A stretch of DNA of 64,000 nucleotides from Planctomycetota bacterium (GTDB lineage Bacteria; Planctomycetota; SZUA-567; H5-PLA8), in contig JACQFI010000060.1 of the NCBI GenBank assembly GCA_016200135.1, positions 43,067-107,066 on the forward strand, read 5' to 3'. The notes below the pieces were generated by a model. The model did not search any database. It was given only the letters and a program-made list of their open reading frames with translations, and had not been told where the DNA came from. Numbering within the stretch: the first letter of the stretch is position 1; each line of letters starts with the position of its first letter. The position numbers and the translations under genes are program-made. This document shows positions 1 through 9,069 of this stretch, piece after piece.

Positions 1-915
1 GGCCTGGCTTCGTCGCCGCAGTGGGCGCGCTGGGGCGCGTCGGGCACGCCCGCGGTTGCCGGCGGCCGGCTGATCGTGCAAGGCAGCGTCGCGCTCTACG
101 GCCTGTCCGCCAAAGACGGTGCGCTCGTCTGGAAGACCAAGACCACCTACAGCAACGCCTCGCCGCTGGTCGCGGGCCGCGTGGTGCTCGCGGGCGCGGA
201 GCCGCGCCAGGGCGACAAGGTGGAAGGACGCATCGGCGGCGCGCTGAGCGCCTACGACCTCGAGACGGGCAAGCCGCTCTGGCGCGCCAAGGCGGGCAAC
301 AGCGGGTGGGGCGGCTCGGTCGCGCCGTGGACCGGCGGCGGCAAGAACGCCGTCTTCACCATGGGCGGCGGGCTCTTCTGCGTCGATGCCGACAACGGCA
401 ACCTGCTGGCCGATACGAACAAGGGCGAGGGCGTCGATTGCTGGGCGACGCCCGCGGTCGCCGGCGACATCGTCGTCTCGCGCAGCGAGAACGTCACTAA
501 AGCGTACAAGATCGCGCTGCCCAAGATGGAAAAACTCTGGGAGAGCAAGAACCGCGGCGGCGATTTCGAGAGCGCCAGCCCGCTGATCTATCAGGGCGCG
601 GTGTACGTCGCGGACCACGGTTCGCTGCGCTGCCTGGACCTGAAGACCGGCGAGCAGAAATGGATGGCGCCGAACAACGTCAACCCCGAGAGCTCCACGC
701 CGCTGGTGGTGGACGGGAAGCTGATCACGAACGTCGGCAGCAACCACGCCAAGACGAACGAGACCGTGATGCTGCGCGCCACGCCCGAGAAGTGCGAAGT
801 GCTGGGCCGGATCACGCACCCCGCGGCTGTGTGCACTTCGCCCGCGGTCGCCGGAGGCCGCCTGTATGTGCGCCTGAGCGACGGCGTCGCCTGCTATGAC
901 CTGACCGCCAAATAA
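1..915 (+). CDS. PQQ-like beta-propeller protein, 5' end outside window
   Basis: The reading frame is open from the first base, so the true start and any signal peptide lie upstream. The visible 304 residues are a run of quinoprotein-type beta-propeller blades with the usual signatures (AKDGALVWK, DLETGKPLW, DLKTGEQKW, each followed by a 'P.V..G..YV' strand). The last blade ends in SDGVACYDL, almost the same ending as the next gene (VDGVACYDL). This is one of three tandem paralogues. In this family such proteins are secreted and usually lack proven PQQ-dehydrogenase activity; many are thought to be structural or ligand-binding. I see no heme motif or dehydrogenase active-site motif. It ends 71 bases before the next start. 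Function beyond the fold is unknown. Confidence 0.85.
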   Translation, partial: GLASSPQWARWGASGTPAVAGGRLIVQGSVALYGLSAKDGALVWKTKTTYSNASPLVAGRVVLAGAEPRQGDKVEGRIGGALSAYDLETGKPLWRAKAGNSGWGGSVAPWTGGGKNAVFTMGGGLFCVDADNGNLLADTNKGEGVDCWATPAVAGDIVVSRSENVTKAYKIALPKMEKLWESKNRGGDFESASPLIYQGAVYVADHGSLRCLDLKTGEQKWMAPNNVNPESSTPLVVDGKLITNVGSNHAKTNETVMLRATPEKCEVLGRITHPAAVCTSPAVAGGRLYVRLSDGVACYDLTAK

Positions 916-986
916 CCCGCACGAGCGCCTCCGCGGTGTATGCTTATTCGATAAGCTTCAACGCGCGGACAAGGCGAGGTGAAACC

Positions 987-2591
987 ATGATCGAGATGAA
1001 GATCAGGATGGCGGCGGCTTTTATCGTGGTGGCGTGGATGTGGAGTTGCTCCTTGGCCGTTGCGGCCGAGACCGACTGGCCGCAGTGGCGCGGCCCTAAC
1101 CGCGACGGCATTGCTCCGGAGAGCCCGAAACTTCTTGAGGTCTGGCCCGCGGAAGGCCCCAAGCTGCTCTGGAAGAGCACGCCCATGCCCTCCGGCCAGG
1201 ACGGCGGCCTGGGCAGCGTGGCCGTGGCCGGCGGCAAGGTTTTCGTGTATGTGAACTGGAAGACCGAGATCCCCATCGAGAAGCGGGTGCTCTCCTCGCA
1301 AGCGCTCAATAATCTCGGTTGGACCGCCGATCTGCCGGAGGAACTGGCGCAAAAGATCGAAGAGGCCCGCCTTTCCGAAAAGCGCACGGGCTTGAAAGGC
1401 GAGGAGCTGGCTAAGTACATCAAGGAATTCGTCGCGGCCAACCTCGAGACGCCGGCGCCGGCGGCCGGGCAGCCCAATCTGGCGCAGAAATACGGGGGCT
1501 ACGTCAACGCGCGCTTGAACAAGGGCGCGGACGCGCTGGCTTGGGATGTACTCGCCAAATTGAGCGGCATCCGCGACATGGAGTTTCCCAACTCGGCGGA
1601 CTTCGAGAAGCTGATGACCGAGATCGGGATCCCCGAGGCCGCGCGGAAGCAGGTCCAGTGCGCGGCGCCGGCCAAAGGTTCCAACTACCAGGACACGGTG
1701 CTCTGTCTGGACGCGGCCACGGGCAAGGAAGTCTGGAAGCGCGAGTTCCCCGGGCGCGGCTACGACTGGGGCTGCTCGGCGACGCCCACCCTCGCCGGCG
1801 ACAAGTGCTACATCACGGCCAGCAACGCGCGGCTCTACTGCCTCTCAGCCAAGGACGGAACCGTCGCGTGGGTCGCGGCCACTAAGAACGGCGGGCGCGA
1901 TTCGTCTTCGGTGCTGGTGGCCGGCAACGCGGCGTACGTCTGCGGCGGGGAACTGCTGGCCTTCAATAAGGAGACCGGCCGGCAGCTCTGGAGCCAGCCC
2001 AAGGTCCGCGCCACGGAGAACTCGGTGGTGCTCTGGGCGAACGGCGGCAAGAACTACCTGCTCTGCAACACGCAGGACAAGGTCAACTGCGTGGACCCGG
2101 ACACCGGCGCGATGCTCTGGCAGGCCGACGGTGGCGGCTGTACTTCGGCGGCGATCCTCGGCGACAACATGGTGCTGTACAGCGAGCGCGGCCTGCTCGC
2201 GTACACGCTCACGCCGCAAGCGGCACAGCCGCTCTGGTCCAAGAAGGAATGGCATGACCGCGGGGCCAGCGCGATTGTCTATAAGGACTGCGTTTACGTT
2301 GTCGGCGGCCGGATCGCCTGCGCGGACCTGAAGACCGGCGCCGTGAAATGGGAGAAGCCCGCCGGCGGGGAGATCACCTCGCCGATCATGGCCGACGGCA
2401 AAATCATCAGCGGCGTGGACAGTTGCTCGGCGACGGTAATCTTCCGGGCTTCGCCGGATAAGTACGAGGAACTCGGCCGCGCCAAGCTGAGCCAGTTGAC
2501 GTGCTCCTCGCCGGCCATCGCCGGAGGGAAGCTGTACCTGCGCCTGGTGGACGGCGTCGCCTGCTACGACCTGGGGGCTCCAGAGAAATAG
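987..2591 (+). CDS. secreted PQQ-like beta-propeller protein with helical insertion
   Basis: 534 residues. ATG 987 is chosen because an AGGCGAGG ribosome site lies just upstream and the protein then opens with a signal peptide (residues 1-28, ending near AVAAE). The mature start carries WPQWRGPNRDG, typical of planctomycete/verrucomicrobial secreted propellers. An upstream in-frame GTG (936) has no such support. After the first strand comes a charged, helix-rich insertion (about residues 90-230) before the first full blade at TVLCLDAATGKEVWK. Blades then continue to the C-terminus (ETGRQLW, DTGAMLW, DLKTGAVKW). The next gene carries a related insertion, so it is an old shared feature. Substrate and partner are unknown. 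It is probably periplasmic. Confidence 0.88.
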   Translation: MIEMKIRMAAAFIVVAWMWSCSLAVAAETDWPQWRGPNRDGIAPESPKLLEVWPAEGPKLLWKSTPMPSGQDGGLGSVAVAGGKVFVYVNWKTEIPIEKRVLSSQALNNLGWTADLPEELAQKIEEARLSEKRTGLKGEELAKYIKEFVAANLETPAPAAGQPNLAQKYGGYVNARLNKGADALAWDVLAKLSGIRDMEFPNSADFEKLMTEIGIPEAARKQVQCAAPAKGSNYQDTVLCLDAATGKEVWKREFPGRGYDWGCSATPTLAGDKCYITASNARLYCLSAKDGTVAWVAATKNGGRDSSSVLVAGNAAYVCGGELLAFNKETGRQLWSQPKVRATENSVVLWANGGKNYLLCNTQDKVNCVDPDTGAMLWQADGGGCTSAAILGDNMVLYSERGLLAYTLTPQAAQPLWSKKEWHDRGASAIVYKDCVYVVGGRIACADLKTGAVKWEKPAGGEITSPIMADGKIISGVDSCSATVIFRASPDKYEELGRAKLSQLTCSSPAIAGGKLYLRLVDGVACYDLGAPEK

Positions 2592-2627
2592 CGGGAACCG
2601 TGGAAAGAAAGCGGAGGCTTGAACCCA

Positions 2628-4286
2628 ATGGCAAGAGCGAACAGCACCTGGGCCGTGATGGCTCTGGCCGGCGCAGCACTTCTTTTTCTTGCGAACGGCC
2701 ATGCGGCAGAGACGCCCGCAAGCGAATGGCCGCAGTGGCGCGGGCCCAACCGCGACGGCGTCGCGCCCAGCAGTCCCGCGTTGCTCGACGCCTGGCCCAA
2801 AGAAGGCCCGCCGCTGGCGTGGAAGTACCCGGTATTCCACTGCACGCCCACCGACGGCGGCATGGGCAGCCCGGTCATGGGCGAAGGCAAAGTCGTCGCG
2901 TTTTTCAACTTTCACCGCCGCATCCCCAACGATCCTGAAGGCGTGCGCGTGATCACCGACGAGGTCCTGAAGAAATGGATGTGGCTGCCGGACCTGCCGC
3001 CGGACTTGGCGAAGAAGTTCGAGGATGCGTGGCTGGCTCATAAGACGCGTGACGATCAGGGCGCGGCGCAGGGCAAAGCCTTCGCCGCGACGCTCGAGCC
3101 GCAGGTCGCCGAGAAGTACGGGAAGTATCTCGAAGAGCGCTTCCGGGGCTGGCCGGGCTGCGAGTTCAGTTGGGCGGAACTGACGTATCTGGCCAGCCAC
3201 AAGGACGACAAGTTCAAGATGGTCGACGATTTCAACACCATGGTCGGTAAGGGCGTGGGGATGCATCATCGCGGCGGCGCGCCCGAGCTGTTCGAAGCGG
3301 CGCTGAAGCTGGCGTTCAAGGACGCATGGATCGACACGACGGTCTGCCTCGACGCTGCCACCGGGAAGGAACTCTGGAAGAAGGAGATGCCGGGCGCGCA
3401 TCCCAAGTTCTACGCCGACTTCTGCGCCACTTGCACGCCGGCCATCGCCGGCGGCAAGGCGTATAGCATGACCACCTCCGGGCTCTTCTGTTACGCGCTC
3501 AAGGACGGCGCGGTGGTCTGGCAGGCGAAGGCGGGCTTTGCGAACTCCGGACCGATGGTGGCCAACGGCGCGGTCTACATCGTCCTGCCCGACGGGCCGA
3601 CGGCTTTCAACGCCGAGAACGGCCAGCAGCTCTGGAAACAGTCCAAGCTGGACACGCGCGCGAACAACTCGCTAGTGCCGTGGAACTCCGGCGGGAAGAA
3701 CTATCTGCTCTGCGCCTCGGCGGGTTCGGGCGGAAACTTCTTCTGCCTGAATGCGAGCGATGGCCAGATTGTTTGGAGAGCGCCCGAGGAAGGGCGCGGC
3801 AGCGTGGGCGAAGGCGTGTACACCACGCCGGTCGTCGCCGGCGATCAGGCCTACGTTTACTGGGGCAAGCTGCGGCAGTTCAAGCTCTCGCCGGCCGGCG
3901 TGGAGGTGGGCGGCAAGTGGGATCTCGGCGGCGGCGACCGTGACGGCAGCCAGCTCGTCTACCAGGGCTTCGCATACGTCGTTCAGCACGGCGCGTGCAA
4001 ATGCATGGACGCGAAGAGCGGCGAACTGAAGTGGTCGCAGCCGAACGGGAACCTCCAGAACAGCCTCTCGTCGCCGATCCTAGCGGACGGCAAGATCATC
4101 GCCACGCTGGTCTCCGGCCACGAAGGCGGCGGAAGCGTGGTGATGTACAAGGCCGCGCCCGGCAAATACGAAGAAGGCGGACGCTTTAATCCGCACGTGG
4201 TCGAGTGCAGTTCGCCGGCCATTGCAGGCGGCAAGCTCTACCTGCGCTGCGAAGACGGCATCTACAGCTACAACCTCGCGAAATAG
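2628..4286 (+). CDS. secreted PQQ-like beta-propeller protein, third tandem paralogue
   Basis: 552 residues. ATG 2628 follows GGAGG by 10 bases; the in-frame TTG at 2619 is only one base from that site and is unlikely. A signal peptide covers about residues 1-27 (ending near GHAAE), followed by EWPQWRGPNRDG. As in the preceding gene, an alpha-helical insert (about residues 90-225, with VAEKYGKYLEER matching LAQKYGGYVNAR of the neighbour) interrupts the propeller before TTVCLDAATGKELWK. Blades follow, ending in EDGIYSYNL. The 36-base gap after the previous gene suggests one transcript. Role unknown; probably a secreted ligand-binding or assembly protein. Confidence 0.88.
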   Translation: MARANSTWAVMALAGAALLFLANGHAAETPASEWPQWRGPNRDGVAPSSPALLDAWPKEGPPLAWKYPVFHCTPTDGGMGSPVMGEGKVVAFFNFHRRIPNDPEGVRVITDEVLKKWMWLPDLPPDLAKKFEDAWLAHKTRDDQGAAQGKAFAATLEPQVAEKYGKYLEERFRGWPGCEFSWAELTYLASHKDDKFKMVDDFNTMVGKGVGMHHRGGAPELFEAALKLAFKDAWIDTTVCLDAATGKELWKKEMPGAHPKFYADFCATCTPAIAGGKAYSMTTSGLFCYALKDGAVVWQAKAGFANSGPMVANGAVYIVLPDGPTAFNAENGQQLWKQSKLDTRANNSLVPWNSGGKNYLLCASAGSGGNFFCLNASDGQIVWRAPEEGRGSVGEGVYTTPVVAGDQAYVYWGKLRQFKLSPAGVEVGGKWDLGGGDRDGSQLVYQGFAYVVQHGACKCMDAKSGELKWSQPNGNLQNSLSSPILADGKIIATLVSGHEGGGSVVMYKAAPGKYEEGGRFNPHVVECSSPAIAGGKLYLRCEDGIYSYNLAK

Positions 4287-4537
4287 CGGACGCAAGAAGG
4301 ATCGTCGTTGCACGTGCGCGTGGAATTTCTGCATACAATGCCTCGCAATTTCGCGGCATTTCCATAGATATGACAAAAGATTCAAAGAGTGGCGCGTAAC
4401 ACGTAATCAGGCGGCTGCCATGTCTGAAAACACGGCGGGCGTCCCACCCCTTCGGCAACTTGTCCGATTATTCATTGCCGCGAGCACGCGGAAGGTTCGT
4501 TTACGTGTGCGGTTATTTCTGAGGGAAGGAGTCCGCC

Positions 4538-5785
4538 ATGCCTACGTTCATCTATGAGGCGATGGACAGCCAGGGCCGCGAGGTGAAGGCGGAGATCGAG
4601 GCCGCCTCCGAGAAGGAGGCCGGCGAGAAGATTCGCGCGCTGAATTTCTTCCCGACCAAGGTTTTCATGAAAGGTGTGCCCGCGGCCGGCGCCACAGCAC
4701 CCACGGCGACGAGGCCCAAGCCCGCAGGCTTCGCGTTCGGGTTTGGGGTGGGCTCGAAGCTGCTCTGCCAATTCACGCGCCAGTTTGCGACGCTGATGGA
4801 CGCGGGCCTGCCCATCGTCCGCACACTTGAGATTCTGCAGCACCAGACCCGGGCGGGCCTGCTCAAGGACGCGCTGCTGGAGGTGAAGGAGGACGTCGAG
4901 GGCGGCTCGGCGCTGTCCGAGGCATTCGGCAAGCACCCGCGCATCTTCGACAAGCTTTACGTGAACATGATCAAGGCCGGAGAAGCCGGCGGCATCCTTC
5001 CGGAGATCCTACTCAAGCTGGCCGAGTACATGGAGAAATCGCAGCGCCTGAAGCAGAAGATTATCGGCGCGTTGGTCTACCCGGTGGCCGTGGTCACGAT
5101 CGCCGCCGGCATCCTCTCACTGATCATGATCTTCATCATCCCGCGCTTCGAACAGATGTTCCACGAGATGGGCATGGGCGCGATGCCGCTGCCGACGCAG
5201 ATCCTGATGGGCGTCGCGAACACGATAGCGGATTACTGGTACATCCTGATCTTCACGCCGCTCTTCGCATGGGGCGCGGTCCACTATATCGGCAAGACCC
5301 CAAAGGGCCGCTACACGATCGACCTCATTAAACTCAAGTTCCCAATCTTCGGGAGCATCGTCTCCAAGTCCGCGGTCAGCCGCTTCTGCCGTACCTTGGG
5401 CACGCTGCTCCAATCGGGCGTACCAATCCTGAGCGCGCTCGCGATCATCAAGAACGCGACCGGCAACGCGGTGGTGGCTGGGGCGGTGGATCGCGTCCAC
5501 AACTCCATCCGCGAAGGCGACACTATCGCCGAGCCGCTCAAGCACTCGGGCGTCTTCGACGAGCTGGTGGTGAACATGATCGCCGTCGGCGAAGAGACCG
5601 GCGAGCTCGACAAGATGCTGATCAAGGTCGCCGACACCTACGATGGCCAAGTGGACCTGCTCGTCGGCGCGCTGATGAGCTTGCTCGAACCGGTCCTGAT
5701 CATCGGCATGGGCATCACCGTCGGTTTCATCGTTATCAGCCTCTTCCTGCCGCTGATCATCTTCATGCAGAATCTGACCACGTAG
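4538..5785 (+). CDS. GspF/PilC-type inner-membrane secretion protein (T2SS F family)
   Basis: 415 residues, full length for the family (about 400). It opens with the small N-terminal domain (FIYEAMDSQGREVKAEIEA) and then has two T2SSF helical domains (about residues 80-200 and 285-405), each with the family run 'F.R.F..L...G.P', followed by membrane segments near 175-200, 225-250 and 380-405. Proteins of this kind form the inner-membrane platform of type II secretion or type IV pili and work with a GspE/PilB ATPase and pilins. None of those partners is in the window, so this copy is an orphan. ATG 4538 follows GGAAGGAG by 7 bases. The 251-base gap upstream holds a TACAAT at 4334 but no well-spaced -35. 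Confidence 0.9.
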   Translation: MPTFIYEAMDSQGREVKAEIEAASEKEAGEKIRALNFFPTKVFMKGVPAAGATAPTATRPKPAGFAFGFGVGSKLLCQFTRQFATLMDAGLPIVRTLEILQHQTRAGLLKDALLEVKEDVEGGSALSEAFGKHPRIFDKLYVNMIKAGEAGGILPEILLKLAEYMEKSQRLKQKIIGALVYPVAVVTIAAGILSLIMIFIIPRFEQMFHEMGMGAMPLPTQILMGVANTIADYWYILIFTPLFAWGAVHYIGKTPKGRYTIDLIKLKFPIFGSIVSKSAVSRFCRTLGTLLQSGVPILSALAIIKNATGNAVVAGAVDRVHNSIREGDTIAEPLKHSGVFDELVVNMIAVGEETGELDKMLIKVADTYDGQVDLLVGALMSLLEPVLIIGMGITVGFIVISLFLPLIIFMQNLTT

Positions 5786-5841
5786 CTTCTCTAATTGGCG
5801 TGAGAGGTGGCAATCCGCACGTGTGCGCAACTTTCGTAATA

Positions 5842-5850
5842 TGCTATAAT
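5842..5850 (+). promoter_or_regulatory. extended -10 promoter (TGCTATAAT)
   Basis: A perfect extended -10 element, TG-N-TATAAT, lies in an AT-rich island in this GC-rich region. No good -35 is visible, which extended -10 promoters tolerate. The predicted start of transcription near 5857 leaves a leader of about 130 bases before the glycoside hydrolase start at 5989 and rules out the in-frame ATG at 5854 as the translation start. Confidence 0.6.
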
Positions 5851-5896
5851 TAAATGGGTTGTATAGACGATGCCCTTGCTGCTTCCGTCAAGTATT

Positions 5897-5913
5897 TAGT
5901 GATTAAATCACTA
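5897..5913. promoter_or_regulatory. 17-bp perfect palindrome, candidate operator
   Basis: TAGTGATTAAATCACTA is a perfect 8-bp inverted repeat around a single central base. It sits about 40 bases after the predicted transcription start and 75 bases before the start codon of the glycoside hydrolase gene. Its size, symmetry and place fit an operator for a dimeric repressor such as LacI or GntR types, which often control sugar genes. No regulator gene is adjacent. Confidence 0.4.
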
Positions 5914-5988
5914 CGGCGGTGTATATTTGTGGACGAGGCGAACGGGCCTCTCTATCCTTATATAGCGTGCAGCGAGGTAAGGGGGGGG

Positions 5989-8900
5989 ATGCAGGCGATG
6001 AATCCAACCGCGAACATTGGCAGACTTGGTGCAGGGACCGCACTGGCGCTGGCCGTGCTGGCGTGTGTGTCGGCGCGCGCGGCCGAAGAGCGCGTCCTCT
6101 GCGACTTCGAAGCGCCGGATGGGATGAAGCTCATTGAGGGCCGCGATAAGATTCAGCTTGTGGCCGAACACGCCACGCAGGGCAAGCAGGCGGGCAAGAT
6201 TCCCGGCGGCTTCACATTGACTGCGGGTACCTGGACGGGCCTCCCTGCCGACTGGAGCGGCTTCGACCAGTTCCGCCTGGACGTCTTCAACCCCGGCGAA
6301 CCCGTCAAGGTCTCGGCGTGGATCACCGACAAGGAAGGCAACGATTACTGGAAGCGCCACAACGCCCAGTTCAATCTCCGTGCGGGCGCGAACACCCTGG
6401 TCATCGCCGTCGGCGGGCTCTACCGCGGCGAGAAAGGCAGCGGCAAGTTCCTCGACCCGAAAGGGATCCAGCAGCTTCTGCTCAGCTTCCCCAAGAGCGA
6501 CGGCGGGTTCTTCATAGACAACATCGTCCTCGCCAAGGGCGCAGCGGGCGGCAAGGCCGAGATCAAGGTGCTGGCCGGCTTCGAGGCCGACAAGGAGGCG
6601 GGCCTGAAGTGGGCCATCGAGGACTGGCCCGAGGACAAGCCCGGGAAGTCGGAGTCCTCGTTCGTCGCCGAGCATGTGACCGAAGGCAAGCGCGCGCTGA
6701 AGGTCGTCTTCCGCGCCAACGGCGGCGGCATTCACGTTACCGATCTGGCCGACGGCGACTGGAGCAAGTACGACAGCCTGGAGCTCGACTGCTTCAACAC
6801 GTCCGAGCAGCCGCTCAAGATCTCCGGCTGGTTCCGCGACGCGGAGGCCGCGCCGAGCGACGGCGATTACTGGAAGCGCCACAACTACCAGACCAACCTC
6901 AAGCCCGGCGCGTCCACGATCCGCTTCCCGATGGGCGGCTTCTACCGCGGCGAGAAAGGCAGCGGAAAGTTCCTCGACACGAAGAAGATGCTCTCCTTCT
7001 GTATCTCCTGCTCGAACGTGACGCTGTACCTCGATAACCTGCGCCTGGTGAAGGGCGGGGAAGAGGTTGCGGTCGAGGGCCTCAAGGCGTTCGACTTCGG
7101 TTCCAAGAACAGCCCCACGTACCCGGGCTTCACCGCGGTCTCGAACGATACCGATTACAACAAAGCCCAGGGCTACGGCTGTGCCGGCCAGCGCCCGACC
7201 GATGCGCGCGACTACGAGCATCCCGACCCGCTCTTCAGCGACTTTGTGCGCCTGTCCGGCAACGAGACCTTCGCCGTGGACGTGCCGAACGGCGAGTACA
7301 CGGTCTACGCGGTAATCGATTCGATCGGTTACTGGGACTACATGCACTGGTCGCACCGCAGCATCGAGGCCAACGGCGTGGAAGTCATCAACGAGAAGGT
7401 CAGCGCGGAGCAGTTCCTAAAGGAATTTTACTTCCGCCATCAGGACGACGAAGACCTGCCCGGCACGGACATCTGGCAGAAGTACATCCAGCGCCGCTTC
7501 CAGCCCAAGATCTTCAGCGCGAAGGTTGAGAACGGGCAACTCAAGCTCGCATTCAAGGGCGACACCTGGGGCCTGACGCTTTGCGCGCTTGTCGTCTACC
7601 CCGTGACCCAGAAGGACGCCGGCGCGCGCTGGCTGGAGCAGCTCGACCGCCGCCGCCGCGAGGACTTCTACACCGCGTTCGCCGAGACCGTCCGCAAGGC
7701 GGAGCCCAAGCCGGAACTCAGCGCCGCCGAACAGTCCGCGGGTTACGCGCTCTTCCGCCGCGACTTGGAGCAGGACATCTACTTCAACTCCGCGCCCGGC
7801 GGCGACCCGAAGGACGCGAAGGACGTCAAGATCGATTGGGCCGCCTGCCCTGGCGAGTACGCCGCGGCCGACTTTTGCGTCTACCCGCTCAAGGACTGTG
7901 GCACGCTGACCGTGATGGCCGGCGACCTGAGCGGTCCGAACGGCGCGAAGATCTCCGGCGAGGCGGTGCGCATCCGCGCCATCCGCTACAAGTTCAAGCG
8001 CATCGGTGGGCGCATCACCAGCGCGTTCGAGTACCGCCCGGAGCTGCTCGTGGACTTTAAAGAGTGGCCCGTGCCCGCGAACGTCACGCGGCGCTTCTGG
8101 GTCACGGCCAAGGTGCCCGCCGACGCCGCGCCCGGCGCGTACACGGGCAAGCTCACGCTGAACCTCGCCGGCGGCACGCGCGAGATCCCCATCGCGCTGC
8201 AGGTCTACCCGATCAAACTCGACGAGCCCGAGATGTCCTTCGGGATGTACGGCGGTTCGGGCCCGACCGCCGGCTGGTGGCCGCAGGACGTGAAGGCCCT
8301 GTTCCGCATCGACGAGCGCATCGAGGAAGTGATCCGCGACCAGCGCGAGCACGGCATGACCGCGCTGACGCCGCCCGCGCCGTCGTTCAAGGGCTTCAAG
8401 GACGGCAAGGCCGAGTTCGATTATTCGAACATCGACCGCGCCATGGAGCTGCTGCACAAGTACGGCTACCAGCGCACGTGCTTCACCTACGCGAGCATGT
8501 TCCGCGTGCACGAAGGCGACCTTGAAGCCGAGTGCAAGAAACAGTACGGCCTGCCGCTCGAACAGGCGATCAAGCTCGCCTACGAGGAACTCGGGCGGCA
8601 CGCGAAGGAGAAGAGCTGGCTGCCCATGGCTTGGGCGCTCGCGGACGAACCGCTTATTCACGGCATCTCCGCGGAGACGGTGATCAAGGTCTTCGAGGCA
8701 CACCGCAAGGCCGCGCCGCAGATGCAGTTCGTCAGCGAAGACGCGATGGGCGACCCGGCGCACTACGTCGTCATCCCCGCGATCGACATCGTGAGCGGCA
8801 ACTCGCCACGCTACAAAGTGGCCGAGGCCGTGAAGAAGAACAAGAGCCGCTACTGGTACAACAACATCGGCTGCGACCGCCTGACGTTCGGCTGGTTCCT

Positions 8901-9069
8901 CTGGAAGTCGCGCAAGGAACTCGGCGTCGAGGCGCTCTTCCAGTGGGGCTACAGCACCAACGCCGCGGATATCTATTACGACCTGGACGGCTCCGAGGGC
9001 GACTCCGGCGTGAGCTTTACCGCCAGCGAGGGCCAGCGCGCGCGGCGCCCGTGGGAGACGATCCGCTAG
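5989..9069 (+). CDS. secreted GH123-like (DUF4091) glycoside hydrolase, cut by in-frame TAG
   Basis: 1026 residues to the TAG at 9067. ATG 5989 (or 5998) follows a GGTAAGGGGGGG ribosome site. A signal peptide ends near VSARAAEE. Two tandem beta-sandwich, carbohydrate-binding-like modules follow (about residues 35-185 and 190-355); both contain DYWKRHN and YRGEKGSGKFLD, so the duplication is recent or strongly conserved. A malectin-like module (about 360-535, starting FDFGSKNSPTYPGFT) and a C-terminal DUF4091/GH123 barrel come next. The LADEP motif puts the GH123 Asp-Glu catalytic pair at D886-E887. GH123 enzymes remove beta-N-acetylgalactosamine; the substrate here is not proven. Family members continue after 'W E x x R' with an acidic residue and G, and here the acidic codon is TAG while the frame stays open for 77 more family-like residues. 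Confidence 0.85.
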   Translation: MQAMNPTANIGRLGAGTALALAVLACVSARAAEERVLCDFEAPDGMKLIEGRDKIQLVAEHATQGKQAGKIPGGFTLTAGTWTGLPADWSGFDQFRLDVFNPGEPVKVSAWITDKEGNDYWKRHNAQFNLRAGANTLVIAVGGLYRGEKGSGKFLDPKGIQQLLLSFPKSDGGFFIDNIVLAKGAAGGKAEIKVLAGFEADKEAGLKWAIEDWPEDKPGKSESSFVAEHVTEGKRALKVVFRANGGGIHVTDLADGDWSKYDSLELDCFNTSEQPLKISGWFRDAEAAPSDGDYWKRHNYQTNLKPGASTIRFPMGGFYRGEKGSGKFLDTKKMLSFCISCSNVTLYLDNLRLVKGGEEVAVEGLKAFDFGSKNSPTYPGFTAVSNDTDYNKAQGYGCAGQRPTDARDYEHPDPLFSDFVRLSGNETFAVDVPNGEYTVYAVIDSIGYWDYMHWSHRSIEANGVEVINEKVSAEQFLKEFYFRHQDDEDLPGTDIWQKYIQRRFQPKIFSAKVENGQLKLAFKGDTWGLTLCALVVYPVTQKDAGARWLEQLDRRRREDFYTAFAETVRKAEPKPELSAAEQSAGYALFRRDLEQDIYFNSAPGGDPKDAKDVKIDWAACPGEYAAADFCVYPLKDCGTLTVMAGDLSGPNGAKISGEAVRIRAIRYKFKRIGGRITSAFEYRPELLVDFKEWPVPANVTRRFWVTAKVPADAAPGAYTGKLTLNLAGGTREIPIALQVYPIKLDEPEMSFGMYGGSGPTAGWWPQDVKALFRIDERIEEVIRDQREHGMTALTPPAPSFKGFKDGKAEFDYSNIDRAMELLHKYGYQRTCFTYASMFRVHEGDLEAECKKQYGLPLEQAIKLAYEELGRHAKEKSWLPMAWALADEPLIHGISAETVIKVFEAHRKAAPQMQFVSEDAMGDPAHYVVIPAIDIVSGNSPRYKVAEAVKKNKSRYWYNNIGCDRLTFGWFLWKSRKELGVEALFQWGYSTNAADIYYDLDGSEGDSGVSFTASEGQRARRPWETIR

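Noticed and set aside
1845..3401. 518-codon minus-strand open frame across two propeller genes
   Set aside because: It crosses the stop and start of two well-supported genes and encodes low-complexity Arg/Ala/Gly sequence. It is a shadow of GC-rich third positions.
4334..4339. TACAAT as the promoter of the GspF-like gene
   Set aside because: The only TTG-type -35 (TTGCAC) is 20 bases away, which is too far. It is about 200 bases before the gene, so support is poor.
5854..5988. N-terminal extension of the GH123-like protein from ATG 5854
   Set aside because: The extension lies downstream of a TGCTATAAT element and would put 45 residues before the signal peptide. ATG 5989 has a strong ribosome site.
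9067..9069. TAG read as pyrrolysine or a genome-wide reassigned codon
   Set aside because: Several genes here end at TAG with another gene starting directly after, so TAG is a working stop. No pyl genes are in the window.
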